A stretch of DNA of 64,000 nucleotides from 3107 sp965216225 (GTDB lineage Bacteria > Pseudomonadota > Alphaproteobacteria > Rhodobacterales > Rhodobacteraceae). The translations under genes were made by a program, and so were the position numbers. Below, one piece after another: positions 27,479-35,815 of this stretch (position 1 is the stretch's first letter; each line of letters begins with the position of its first letter). The stretch spans positions 186,001 through 250,000 of the forward strand of contig CBDCFF010000031.1 in assembly GCA_965216225.1 (NCBI GenBank), in the 5' to 3' direction. The notes below the pieces were generated by a model. That model ran no database searches and had not been told where the DNA came from. It worked only from the letters and a program-made list of their open reading frames with translations.

Positions 27479-27503
27479 GGCGGGCCAGGTCGGGCGGCCC
27501 GCC
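27479..27503 (-). terminator. Rho-independent terminator of phaP
   Basis: Inverted repeat ggcgggcc / ggcccgcc read on the minus strand and followed there by the T-rich stretch attttcttttcttg, about 50 bp after the phaP stop. Geometry and direction fit intrinsic termination between phaP and phaR. Confidence 0.65.
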
Positions 27504-27552
27504 AAATATCGCAACGCGGTGGGAGGAAAGGCCGCGCTGCAATTCAGTCGCC

Positions 27553-27996
27553 TTACTTGGCGGCCGCTTTGGCGGCTTTGGTAACTTCGCTGGTGGCTTT
27601 CCTGACTGCGGTTGTCGCGTCATCACCGAATTCACGGCCGGCGGACAGGATCAGCTCAACGGTTTCCATCTGGACCTTCTTTGCGATCTCGGCAAAGGCG
27701 GCCAGGTTTTCCGCAGCCAGTTCGGCAGAGGCCGAAGCAAATTCGGTCAGCGATCTGCCGTATTCGGCGGGCTCGTCCTTGAACGAAGAAATGTTGCCCA
27801 GTCTGGCAAGGGTGTCGCTGGTCCACCGGGAAGAAATCTCGGCGTATTTTCCGGCAGCGTTCAAGGCAACCCTGGACATTTTCTCGCCCAGAACGGCTTG
27901 CGATCTGAAAGCGTCCTGAACCGCTTTGGTGTCAACCGGGAACGCGCCCAGCGTGTCCTGCATGACTTTGGAAAAGTCTTGTTGCGCTTTTGTCAT
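27553..27996 (-). CDS. phaP: Phasin
   Basis: 147 residues, predominantly helical, with the phasin pattern ALNAAGKYAEISSRWTSDTLARLGNIS, FASASAELAAENLAAFAEIAKKVQMETVELILSAG and an alanine/lysine-rich tail. Phasins coat PHA granules. Flanked by phaR and phaC on the same strand and preceded by two CTGCNNNGCGG sequences likely bound by PhaR. Confidence 0.88.
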   Translation of the reverse strand: MTKAQQDFSKVMQDTLGAFPVDTKAVQDAFRSQAVLGEKMSRVALNAAGKYAEISSRWTSDTLARLGNISSFKDEPAEYGRSLTEFASASAELAAENLAAFAEIAKKVQMETVELILSAGREFGDDATTAVRKATSEVTKAAKAAAK

Positions 27997-28071
27997 CTTT
28001 CATCTCCTGAACCGTGGGAGGGTTAAACGAGGAACCCACGGATGTTTCTGCGTGTGCAAAACACATATGTG

Positions 28072-28111
28072 CCGCACCGCAGCATTTCAAGATAATTTTG
28101 CTGCGTTGCGG
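28072..28111. promoter_or_regulatory. Candidate PhaR operators upstream of phaP
   Basis: Two inverted copies of CTGC-N3-GCGG (28072-28082 on the minus strand, 28101-28111 on the plus strand) sit 76-115 bp before the phaP start, in an AT-rich stretch. PhaR of Paracoccus/Rhodobacter is known to bind CTGC-N3/4-GCAG sequences; each site here differs from that at one base. Confidence 0.45.
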
Positions 28112-28144
28112 CAAAATTTTTATCGTTCATTTTCATGTAGTTGA

Positions 28145-29950
28145 TCAGGAGAGCACAAAATTTCCCGGAGCTGGCCCCAGCAAGGGCGTATGGGAATCGC
28201 CGGGCTGTCTGGCCGGAACCTGTTCACCGGACCGGGACGAAAGCCACTTTGCCCAGCGCGGCCACCATGACCCCTCGCGGAACCGGGCGGCGGCGCGCCA
28301 TTCATCGGCGTCGCCCGTCGGATCGCCGCCGGTATAATGCCCGTATTTCCTTTTCGAAGGGGGGTTCACGATCCCGGCGATATGGCCGGATTCCGAGATG
28401 ATGAATGTCCGGGAGCGCGACCCGAACTGCCTGATGCCGTTAAAGCTGGCCTTCCAGGGCGCGATATGGTCGGTCTCGCAGGCGATGGCGCAAACCGGCA
28501 GGTCGATGTCGCCGATCCGCAACAGTTCGCCGCATATCCCGATCCCGCCCCTGGCAAAGCGGTTCTGCCGGCACAATCCGCGCAGATATTCCATTGCCAT
28601 GCGACCGGGCAGGTTTGTGCTGTCGCCGTTCCAGTAGAGAAGATCAAAGGCTGGCGGCGCCTCACCCATCATGTAGCTTCTGATGGCCGGGCCATAGACC
28701 AGATCATTCGCGCGCAGAAAGGAAAATGTGCGCGACATGAAATAGGACTTCAGAATACCGTCCACCGCAATCTGCGCCTCGATTCCATCGACGAAATCAT
28801 CCTGCAGGAAGGCCGTGAATTCCCCCTGATCCTCGAAATCGGTCAGCGTGGTGAGGAACGTGGCGGATTTCACCGATCTGTCGTTGCGTTTCTTCAGCAG
28901 GGCAAGCGTCAGCGCCAGGGCCGTGCCGCCGATGCAATATCCAACCGCATTGACCTGCGGTTCGCCGGTGATCCGCTTTGCGGCGCTGATCGCCTCCAGA
29001 AAGCCTTCCTCGATATAATTGTCCAGCCCGGTATCCGCATAGGTTTCGTCCGGGTTCACCCAACTGACGACAAAAAGCGTGAAGCCCTGTTCCACAAGCC
29101 AGCGGATCAGGGAATTCGCAGGCTTCAGATCAAGAATGTAGAACTTGTTGATCCAGGGCGGGAAGATGACCAGAGGCGTCCTGTGAACCGTTTCCGTTTC
29201 GGGCGCGTACTGGATCAGTTCCAGCATCCGGTTGCGATAAACAACGCTGCCTTTCGTTGTCGCGATATTCCCGCCGGGGCGAAACGCATCCCTGTCGGCC
29301 AGCGTGACCAGCAGGTTTCCGTCATTCGCTTCGATGTCGCGCACCAGATTTTCCAGACCCCTGACAAGCGACCCGCCCCCTGTTTCGACAGCGCGTTCCA
29401 GTGCGTCGGGATTTGTGCCCAGGAAATTGGTGGGGGCCAGCATGTCGATGATCTGATCGGTAAAGCAGTTCAGGCGCTGCCGGTCTTTGGGGTCGAGATC
29501 GCCAATATCGGCAACCGCCTGTTTCAGCGCTTCGGCATTTGTCTGATACTGCCGCTTCACATAGTTGAAATAGGGGTGGGTCTTCCACAGCGGATTTGCA
29601 AACCGCCGATCATCGGGGGCATCGTCGCCATCGTCGCCGGTCTCATCCACATGGCCCTGCGACAGCGCCTGCTGGATGTCGATGAAATGCTTCAGCGTCC
29701 TGGCCCAATACCCGACCTGATGTTCATAAAGCCGCGCCGGGTCTTTCATCATCTGCGACCAGAAGGCGGCGCCAGTCTTCAGATAAAGATCCTGCCCCGG
29801 CCCTTCCAGAGCGGGATTGACGGGTTTTCTTCCCGACAACGCGGCGATCAGGCGCAGCGACAATTCCTCTGCCTTGGCAAGATTGTCGTTCAGGGTCGCC
29901 AACTGATCCGAAACATCCCGATTCAGCCCGGATTTCTGGTCACTTGCCAT
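28145..29950 (-). CDS. phaC: Class I poly(R)-hydroxyalkanoic acid synthase
   Basis: 601 residues. Polymerises hydroxyacyl-CoA into PHA. The lipase-like nucleophile Cys339 is in NAVGYCIGGTAL; the C-terminal catalytic His is in ISESGHIAGIVNPP, and an Asp-containing segment is CETDHIAPW. The N-terminal class I domain includes LKTGAAFWSQMMKDP. Divergent from phaZ, with a perfect PhaR-type palindrome in the 118-bp gap. Confidence 0.95.
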   Translation of the reverse strand: MASDQKSGLNRDVSDQLATLNDNLAKAEELSLRLIAALSGRKPVNPALEGPGQDLYLKTGAAFWSQMMKDPARLYEHQVGYWARTLKHFIDIQQALSQGHVDETGDDGDDAPDDRRFANPLWKTHPYFNYVKRQYQTNAEALKQAVADIGDLDPKDRQRLNCFTDQIIDMLAPTNFLGTNPDALERAVETGGGSLVRGLENLVRDIEANDGNLLVTLADRDAFRPGGNIATTKGSVVYRNRMLELIQYAPETETVHRTPLVIFPPWINKFYILDLKPANSLIRWLVEQGFTLFVVSWVNPDETYADTGLDNYIEEGFLEAISAAKRITGEPQVNAVGYCIGGTALALTLALLKKRNDRSVKSATFLTTLTDFEDQGEFTAFLQDDFVDGIEAQIAVDGILKSYFMSRTFSFLRANDLVYGPAIRSYMMGEAPPAFDLLYWNGDSTNLPGRMAMEYLRGLCRQNRFARGGIGICGELLRIGDIDLPVCAIACETDHIAPWKASFNGIRQFGSRSRTFIISESGHIAGIVNPPSKRKYGHYTGGDPTGDADEWRAAARFREGSWWPRWAKWLSSRSGEQVPARQPGDSHTPLLGPAPGNFVLS

Positions 29951-29969
29951 AATGTCGATTCCCGCCTAG

Positions 29970-29993
29970 CTTATGCTGCACCCGCAGCATAAG
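29970..29993. promoter_or_regulatory. PhaR-type operator in the phaC-phaZ divergent promoter
   Basis: A perfect inverted repeat with arms CTTATGCTGC and GCAGCATAAG and spacer ACCC contains CTGC-N4-GCAG exactly, the recognition pattern reported for PhaR. It is 20 bp from the phaC start and 75 bp from the phaZ start, so one bound repressor could control both. Confidence 0.6.
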
Positions 29994-30068
29994 CATACCG
30001 CAATCCGGCCAGCGATCAAGATGGTGATCAAGACGGTGAACAGGGGCGGGCAGAGCAGAGGAATCGAA

Positions 30069-31340
30069 ATGCGTTACATGGCCGCCTATGACCTGATGGA
30101 AACCGCCCGCAACACGAATCAGTGGCTGGGCGCAACCGCCTTTGCCATGGCGTCCTGTCCGTGGATGGGCCTGATGCCGCATCCCGTCTTCCGGGTGATG
30201 TCCGCATGGGGCGAGGTCACGGAACGCAGCTTTGCCCGCATGGTCGCCCGACCGGACTGGAACATTCACACCGTTGCCGGCGATGACGGGCGCGATCATG
30301 TGGTGTCGGTCGAGGCGGAAATCTCGCGCCCTTTTGGCGATCTGATCCGGTTCAGGGTGCAGGGCAGGGCTGACAAAACCCGCCGTGTGCTGCTGGTCGC
30401 GCCAATGTCGGGCCATTATGCGACGCTGTTGCGCCCGACCGTCGCAAGTCTGCTGCCCGACTGCGAGGTCTGGATCACCGACTGGCGCAATGCGCGTGAC
30501 ATTCCGGTATCCGAAGGCAGGTTCGATATTGAGGATTACACCCTCTATCTTGTGGATTTCCTGCGGCACCTGGGGCCGGACACCCATGTGATCGCGGTCT
30601 GCCAGCCGGTTCCGCTGGCGCTGGCGGCCACAGCCTGTCTTGCCGAAGAGACCCCCGCCGCGCAGCCGCGCAGCCTGACCCTGATCGGCGGCCCTGTTGA
30701 CCCGGACGCCGCGCCGACCGACGTTACCGATTTCGGTCGCCGCGTCACGATGGGCCGACTGGAAGAAACCGCCACGCAGCGCGTCGGGTTCAAATATGCG
30801 GGTGCGGGACGCATGGTCTATCCCGGCCTGCTGCAACTGGCCTCGTTCATTTCGATGAATTCCGAACGTCATGCCGGCGCTTTTGCCGAGCAGATACTGC
30901 GCGCCACCAACGGCGAGGCCGGCGATCATGACGCCCACAACCGTTTCTATGACGAATATCTGGCGGTGATGGACATGACCGCCGAATTCTATCTGTCCAC
31001 GGTCGAGCGTATCTTCAAGAACCGGGAAATCGCCCGCAACCGGTTCACTGTCGGCGGCAGGCGGGTCAATATCGCCGCAATCACCGATGTCGCGGTCAAG
31101 ACCGTCGAAGGGGCCAGGGACGACATCACCGCGCCCGGACAATGCGCCGCGGCGCTCGGTCTGCTCACCGGGCTGGCTGCGGACAGCAAGACAAGCCATG
31201 TGGAACCCGCTGCGGGTCATTATGGCATTTTCGCGGGCAAGAGCTGGCGCAGCAACATCCGCCCTCTGGTGCTGGATTTCATTGACGCCAATGCCGCAAG
31301 ACCGCGCCGGAACGCAAAGGCAAGGCTGAAGGCGGTATGA
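30069..31340 (+). CDS. phaZ: Intracellular polyhydroxyalkanoate depolymerase
   Basis: 423 residues. Mobilises stored PHA. The nucleophile Cys lies in HVIAVCQPVPLALAA, as in PhaZ1-type depolymerases, and the C-terminal EPAAGHYGIFAGKSWRSNI carries the catalytic His. The start at 30069 (MRYMAAYDLMETARNTNQW) begins the family sequence and follows GAGGAA. The open frame back to 29973 overlaps the operator region. Confidence 0.92.
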   Translation: MRYMAAYDLMETARNTNQWLGATAFAMASCPWMGLMPHPVFRVMSAWGEVTERSFARMVARPDWNIHTVAGDDGRDHVVSVEAEISRPFGDLIRFRVQGRADKTRRVLLVAPMSGHYATLLRPTVASLLPDCEVWITDWRNARDIPVSEGRFDIEDYTLYLVDFLRHLGPDTHVIAVCQPVPLALAATACLAEETPAAQPRSLTLIGGPVDPDAAPTDVTDFGRRVTMGRLEETATQRVGFKYAGAGRMVYPGLLQLASFISMNSERHAGAFAEQILRATNGEAGDHDAHNRFYDEYLAVMDMTAEFYLSTVERIFKNREIARNRFTVGGRRVNIAAITDVAVKTVEGARDDITAPGQCAAALGLLTGLAADSKTSHVEPAAGHYGIFAGKSWRSNIRPLVLDFIDANAARPRRNAKARLKAV

Positions 31341-31361
31341 CCCCCGGCGCGCGGCGCAGCA

Positions 31362-31496
31362 TCATTTCCAGCGCTGCTTCACTGACGGCTTTTCCCCGGC
31401 ATGGAGGCGATACACCTTCCTGCGGTTCATTATCGTCCCTTGGCGTTCCAACGGCGCCCCGACCCGACGACAGCCGAAGCGGCGACGCTCGCATTC
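31362..31496 (-). pseudogene. IS3 family transposase (orfB) remnant
   Basis: The minus strand reads ERRRFGCRRVGAPLERQGTI then MNRRKVYRLHAGEKPSVKQRW. This matches the well-conserved HTH_21-like segment near the start of IS3 OrfB proteins (RRFGYRRLHVLL..., MNRKKVYRLYREE...). Only about 45 residues remain, with stops soon after. Confidence 0.6.
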
Positions 31497-31554
31497 GTCT
31501 GCTCCTTCAGAAGGCCGGGCAGGCCCTGCATCAATGTGTGGGACGTTTACGCGG

Positions 31555-31602
31555 GCAGAGGTCATTGCCGATCATGGCCATGATGCCGACTGGTGTCGGA
31601 CG
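31555..31602 (+). pseudogene. IS5 family transposase remnant
   Basis: A short plus-strand frame encodes RAEVIADHGHDADWCR, matching the conserved second-Asp region of IS5 transposases (LLADRGYDADWFR). Flanking sequence is not recognisable. With the IS3 piece next to it, this 347-bp gap is a graveyard of IS fragments between phaZ and tRNA-Gln. Confidence 0.5.
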
Positions 31603-31687
31603 GGGCCGCCAGGAAAGTTTTTTGCAACAGGGCCTTGTCTGGGGACTTGCACAGGCCGGAGCAGGGGCGTATTCAGCCGCTCACGGT

Positions 31688-31762
31688 TGGGGTGTAGCCA
31701 AGCGGTAAGGCAGCGGTTTTTGGTACCGTGTACCGTAGGTTCGAATCCTACCACCCCAGCCA
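31688..31762 (+). tRNA. tRNA-Gln (UUG)
   Basis: The cloverleaf can be drawn: acceptor stem tggggtg / caccccа, D arm with agcggtaaggc, anticodon loop ttTTGgt giving anticodon UUG, T arm with ggttcgaatcc, and an encoded CCA at 31760-31762. It decodes CAA/CAG. An IS481 transposase gene ends 40 bp downstream, and IS fragments lie upstream, consistent with a tRNA acting as a rearrangement hotspot. Confidence 0.92.
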
Positions 31763-31802
31763 ACCATTTCCCTCATTTCAGACACTGTGAACCTGCGGCA
31801 GT

Positions 31803-32804
31803 TTAGGCGTTCAGTCCCAGCATCTGGTGGATCGGGTTCAGGATGAAACGATCCGGCTCCGTTGTCCAGACCTTGCAGATGTATTCACAGGGCGTGAGGC
31901 CGCTGAGGGTCTTGAGCCTTCGGGCGAAGTTATAGGCTGCCAGGAAGTCAGCCGGATGCGTTCGAAGTTGATCATGGTTGTCATAATGGAAGCGTTTGAC
32001 GGTCGCGTCCCTGATGGTGCGGTTCATCCTTTCCACTTGCCCGCCACTCGGGAAAACAGTCCCCCGGACTGTTTTCTTGTCCTCGCGGCTCCACGGATGG
32101 TTGGGCCTGGTCAGGCGGCGCCCGATCCCGTTGGCCTCGCAAATCACGTCGAAGCGCATTGGCCGGGAATGGATCGTGTTGCGGTTCCGGGGCCGCTCGG
32201 CGAACCGGATGCCATTGTCAGTGAGAATGGTGTGGACCTGGCAGGGCACGGCTTCGAGCATGTGCTGCAGGAACTCCCACGCGGTGCGCCTGTCGGCCTT
32301 GTCCACGAGTTGGGCGACGGCGAACTTGCTGGTGCGCTCGATGCCGACGAAGAGATGGAGCTTGCCCCCGGTGGTCTGAACTTCGGCAATGTCGATGTGG
32401 AAGAAGCCGACAGGGTAACGTTTGAACCGCCGGCGCTGCGGTTTGTCGCCCTCGACCTCAGGCAGGCGCGAGATGCCGTGCCGCTGAAGGCAGCGATGCA
32501 ACGCCGACCGCGTCAGGTGAGGCATGGTCGGCTGCAAGGCGTGGAGGCAATCGTCCAGCGGCAACAGTGTGTGGCGCCTAAATGCGACGATCATGGCCTC
32601 CTCGGCCTCGGTCAGGACGGTTGAATGTGGCTCCCCCGGTCCGGTCTTCAGATCCTCGACCGTCTCGCGCTTGCGCCATTTGGCGACTGTCTTCGGGTTG
32701 ATGCCCAACTCCCTGCTCAGCGCCGCGATCGAAGCTTGTGATCGCTGTATTGCTGCTCGGACAGCGTGCGTGGTCGTAGCGCTGCCGTGACGTACTTGTC
32801 CCAT
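31803..32804 (-). CDS. IS481 family transposase carrying an in-frame palindromic insertion
   Basis: About 333 residues from MGQVRHGSATTTHAVRAAIQ. An N-terminal helix-turn-helix (SRELGINPKTVAKWRKR) is followed by an integrase-type DDE core: first Asp in FFHIDIAEV, second in TILTDNG, Glu in GQVERMNRT. Between the second Asp and the Glu, where relatives read PNHPWTNGQVERMN, this copy has PNHPW-SREDKKTVRGTVFPSG-GQVERMN, about 14-15 extra residues encoded by a palindromic DNA element (32052-32076). The frame is intact, but activity is doubtful so close to the active site. An extra five-residue upstream start exists at 32819. Confidence 0.85.
   Translation of the reverse strand: MGQVRHGSATTTHAVRAAIQRSQASIAALSRELGINPKTVAKWRKRETVEDLKTGPGEPHSTVLTEAEEAMIVAFRRHTLLPLDDCLHALQPTMPHLTRSALHRCLQRHGISRLPEVEGDKPQRRRFKRYPVGFFHIDIAEVQTTGGKLHLFVGIERTSKFAVAQLVDKADRRTAWEFLQHMLEAVPCQVHTILTDNGIRFAERPRNRNTIHSRPMRFDVICEANGIGRRLTRPNHPWSREDKKTVRGTVFPSGGQVERMNRTIRDATVKRFHYDNHDQLRTHPADFLAAYNFARRLKTLSGLTPCEYICKVWTTEPDRFILNPIHQMLGLNA
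32052..32076. repeat. Small palindromic element inserted in the IS481 transposase
   Basis: Perfect 10-bp arms gaaaacagtc / gactgttttc around a 5-base loop (ccccg), located exactly where the transposase protein has about 15 residues not expected for the family. The insertion length (about 42-45 bp) keeps the reading frame. Confidence 0.6.
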
Positions 32805-32843
32805 AGGGCTTCCTTCCATTCCAAAGAAAAGTATCCGTTTTTG

Positions 32844-33779
32844 TCAACAGGTTTTCGGGGCCCATTTCCGGTCGGATTTGACGAGTGTGTTGGCGAGTTC
32901 GATCAGTTTTCGCATCAGCGCGACAAGCGCGACCTTGGCAGGTTTCCCGGCGGCGCGCAGAGCGTCGTATTTCTTCTTCAGATCCGGATTGAAGCGCGCC
33001 GCAACGAGCGCCGGCATGTACAATGCCTGCCGCAGCGGCTTTCGACCGCCCTTGATGAATGACTGGCCAACCCAGGTTCCGGATGATCGTGTGAACGGAG
33101 CAAGGCCAGCCAAGCTTGCCACCTGTTTGCGTTCGAGTTGGCCGATCCCGGGCATGAAGGCGAGGATGGCCGAGGCCGTCACCATGCCTGTGCCGGGAAT
33201 GGAGCGGACGATTTCCAGCTTGCGGGTTTCTTCCTGGTCCTCAGCGATCAGCGCTGCGATCTCGGCATCCAGTTCGGCGACGTGCCTTTCGACATGCTCG
33301 ATCAACTCCCGCGTCTGACGCTGCAAAAGCGGCACGTCGAGTTGGGAGATGCGACCGGGAAGACGGACGCGTTCGGCCATCATTCTGGAGCGTGCCGAGT
33401 GCATGTCTCTGAGAAGGCGCCGGCTTTTTGACCTCAGCGGCAGCGCTTTGAGATCGAAAGCCTTTCCCGTTTCTGCCAGGGAGCGGGCATCCGCCCGGTC
33501 GGTCCTGGCGCGTGTGCCGCGGGCTTCTGCGAACCGGCGCGCCGGGAGCGGATTTACCTTGACCAGCGGGAAATCCGCTTTGAGCGCAAGCTCGAATGCC
33601 CGGTGGTAGATACCGGTCGCCTCGTAGACGATCCGGGCGATCTTGCGCCCGCCCAGCCATTTCCGGAAGCTCCGAAACCCGGTCTTGCCATTCGTGAACT
33701 GCGCCGCCCGTCCTGTCTTGAGATCGAACGCGTCGAAGAGGGCTTTGGAAATGTCCACGCCAATGTTATGATCCGTCAT
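32844..33779 (-). CDS. IS110 family transposase (intact frame)
   Basis: 311 residues from MTDHNIGVDISKALFDAFDL (3 more if 33788 is used). DEDD RuvC-like N-terminal domain: Asp in GVDISK, Glu in VYEATGIYH, then RARTDRADARSLAE. The C-terminal IS110 transposase_20 domain has VRSIPGTGMVTASAILAFMPGIG and PFTRSSGTWVGQSFIKGGRKPLRQALYMPALVA with the catalytic Ser. It differs in sequence from the IS110 at 59-60 kb. IS110 elements use an RNA transcribed from a noncoding end to choose target and donor. Confidence 0.9.
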   Translation of the reverse strand: MTDHNIGVDISKALFDAFDLKTGRAAQFTNGKTGFRSFRKWLGGRKIARIVYEATGIYHRAFELALKADFPLVKVNPLPARRFAEARGTRARTDRADARSLAETGKAFDLKALPLRSKSRRLLRDMHSARSRMMAERVRLPGRISQLDVPLLQRQTRELIEHVERHVAELDAEIAALIAEDQEETRKLEIVRSIPGTGMVTASAILAFMPGIGQLERKQVASLAGLAPFTRSSGTWVGQSFIKGGRKPLRQALYMPALVAARFNPDLKKKYDALRAAGKPAKVALVALMRKLIELANTLVKSDRKWAPKTC

Positions 33780-33788
33780 CTTTGCCAT

Positions 33789-33990
33789 ATCCTGTGCTTG
33801 TCATGCGGGGCCAAGGCCCCGTGTATCCGTTCAGGCCTGTGGTGAAGACGGCGGGCGATCATACTCTCTTTCGGTCTCTGCCGACCAGGCGCAACGCGAT
33901 CCGACCGCCGCCGCTGCCCGGTATATGTGAGGTGCCGGGCAGCGGCTCCCTTATCGCAAAGAAGCCACATAATGTCATAAGACAAGCGCA
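33789..33990 (-). ncRNA. Candidate IS110 bridge-RNA region (noncoding end upstream of the transposase)
   Basis: About 200 bp between the IS110 start and an IS630 remnant contain no gene but have two strong hairpins. One is 33806-33821 (cggggcc/ggccccg); the other is 33910-33946, with 12-base arms gccgctgcccgg / ccgggcagcggc. In IS621-type IS110 elements the bridge RNA is encoded in the noncoding end on the gene-start side. Position and structure fit; target-pairing loops were not demonstrated. Confidence 0.3.
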
Positions 33991-34373
33991 CCAGCAAAAC
34001 TTGGGATCAAACACCTTATGTGTCTCGTCCCTGCCATGGATGATCAAAGGCGCAACGGACGGTTCCTGCCTTCGCCGCCTGCATCAGCGAGGTGCTGGTG
34101 CCGGAGATCGCTCCTGGCACGGCAGTCGTGCTCGACAACCTCGCAAACCATCGCAACAAGGAAGCACATGGCTGCTGGTTCCTTTACCTGCCGCCCTGCA
34201 GCCCCGACCTCAATCCAATCGAGATGGCCTTCTCCAAGATCAAAGCCCACCTGCGCAGGGTCGGCGCCCGCCGCTTCACTGGCCTCTTCGATGCACTTGG
34301 CGAAGTCTGCGATCTGTTCACACCTGAAGAGTGTTGGAATTACTTTTGTAAGTCCGGATATGATCCAACGTAA
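33990..34373 (+). pseudogene. IS630 family transposase, frameshifted C-terminal part
   Basis: One frame reads SNTLCVSSLPWMIKGATDGS, then a shift leads to FAACISEVLVPEIAPGTAVVLDNLANHRNKEA and FLYLPPCSPDLNPIEMAFSKIKAHLR. These are the second-Asp and Glu regions of the IS630/Tc1-mariner DDE core. The N-terminal half and the first Asp are absent, and the 5' side abuts the IS110 noncoding end. Confidence 0.8.
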
Positions 34374-34433
34374 ACTGAAACCGCTTTAATGCAACGGACC
34401 CCTCGAGAGAGGTTATGTGACAACACCCTGAGA

Positions 34434-35717
34434 TCAAATCCCGAAGCCCGAATATGGCAGGAACCGTACCGGCGTTCCGGGCTCTATCTCGACGGCTTCG
34501 TCGGGCAACGCCACCAGTCCCGTTGCCCAGGACAGGCCGCTGATCCTTCCGGACCCCTCCGAACCGAACGCTTCGACCCGGCCATTCGCATCCAGACGGG
34601 CGCGCAGATATTCGCGCCGTCCGGGCTTTTTCGACTTCCGAAAGGCGGCAGGCGCCTCAAATCCCGACGGTTCCGCCCAACCTGCGCCGGCCAGCAGCAA
34701 GAGCGCGGGGCGCGCAAAGATCAGCGTACACACAAAGGCCGCGACAGGATTGCCCGGCAGACCGAAAACCGGCACATCGCCCCATGCGCCAAGCGCCAGA
34801 GGCCGCCCCGGTTTCAGCGCGATCCGCCAGTCCGACAATGTGCCGCGCGCCCCGAGAAGGCGCGACACATGATCCTCGTCCCCTGCGGAAGCGCCGCCCG
34901 AGGTCAGGATCACATCCGCCGCCGCCGCCCCCCGATCAAGCGTTGCGGCGATCTTTTCCGGGCTGTCGGCGACATGGCCAAGATCCACGGCATCATACCC
35001 CCAACGCCGCACAAGCGAGAGCAGCATGGGCCGGTTGGCATCGAAGACATTGTGCAAGGGTGCATCGGCGGCGGGATATGGCAGCAATTCATCCCCTGTC
35101 GATACCACCCCCACGCGCAGGGGCCGGCGCACCGCCACCGGGTTCACCCCCGACGCGATCAGCAACGCCAGATCGGGCGGGCGAACCGGATGGCCCGCGC
35201 GCAGCACGATCTCTCCGGCGGCGACATCCTCGCCCGCCTTGCGCGTGTTGGCGAAAGGTCTGACCGGCCCGTCGAACGCAATTCGCGCCCCGTCGGTCGC
35301 GGTGTCTTCTTCCAGCACGACGGTATCCACACCTTCGGGCAGGATCGCGCCGGTCAGGATGCGGATTGCGGACCCTGCGGGAACCACGCCGTCGAATGGC
35401 CGCCCCGCCGCAGCGCGCCCCGGAACAAGCGGCAGTCTCTGCACACCGCCCCCGACCGCCGCATACGCAAACCCGTAACCATCGACCGCCGAATTGGCGG
35501 TCGGCGGGTTCGACCGGCGCGCCGTGCAGTCCGCGGCAAGCACCCGGCCCGCCGCTTCGTGAACCGGCGCCGTTTCCACACCGGCCACCGGATGCAGGGC
35601 GGCCCTCAGCCGTGCAAGCGCCTCATCCACCGGGATCCATTCCACACCCTGCGGCATTGCAAAACAGTCATTGCGCAGTCCGGGCGGAATCAACGGATCG
35701 TCCCATATGGCCGTCAT
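34434..35717 (-). CDS. moeA: Molybdopterin molybdotransferase
   Basis: 427 residues. Inserts molybdenum (or tungsten) into adenylylated molybdopterin. Visible motifs are RRSNPPTANSAVDGYGFA at the substrate-entry Asp, RILTGAILPEGVDTVVLEED, the GVVSTGDEL segment and ILTSGGASAGDEDHV, plus KPGRPLALG and FGLPGNPVAAFV. Last gene of the minus-strand cofactor cluster, separated from mobB by 98 bp. Confidence 0.93.
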   Translation of the reverse strand: MTAIWDDPLIPPGLRNDCFAMPQGVEWIPVDEALARLRAALHPVAGVETAPVHEAAGRVLAADCTARRSNPPTANSAVDGYGFAYAAVGGGVQRLPLVPGRAAAGRPFDGVVPAGSAIRILTGAILPEGVDTVVLEEDTATDGARIAFDGPVRPFANTRKAGEDVAAGEIVLRAGHPVRPPDLALLIASGVNPVAVRRPLRVGVVSTGDELLPYPAADAPLHNVFDANRPMLLSLVRRWGYDAVDLGHVADSPEKIAATLDRGAAAADVILTSGGASAGDEDHVSRLLGARGTLSDWRIALKPGRPLALGAWGDVPVFGLPGNPVAAFVCTLIFARPALLLLAGAGWAEPSGFEAPAAFRKSKKPGRREYLRARLDANGRVEAFGSEGSGRISGLSWATGLVALPDEAVEIEPGTPVRFLPYSGFGI

Positions 35718-35815
35718 CTGTCACCCCTGAATGGCATCGCATCGCGCATCGCGCATTGCGCATAGTGGTGGATCGCATGACATGCCGCAAGACCGGTACA
35801 GGGCGGCCGGGCACA

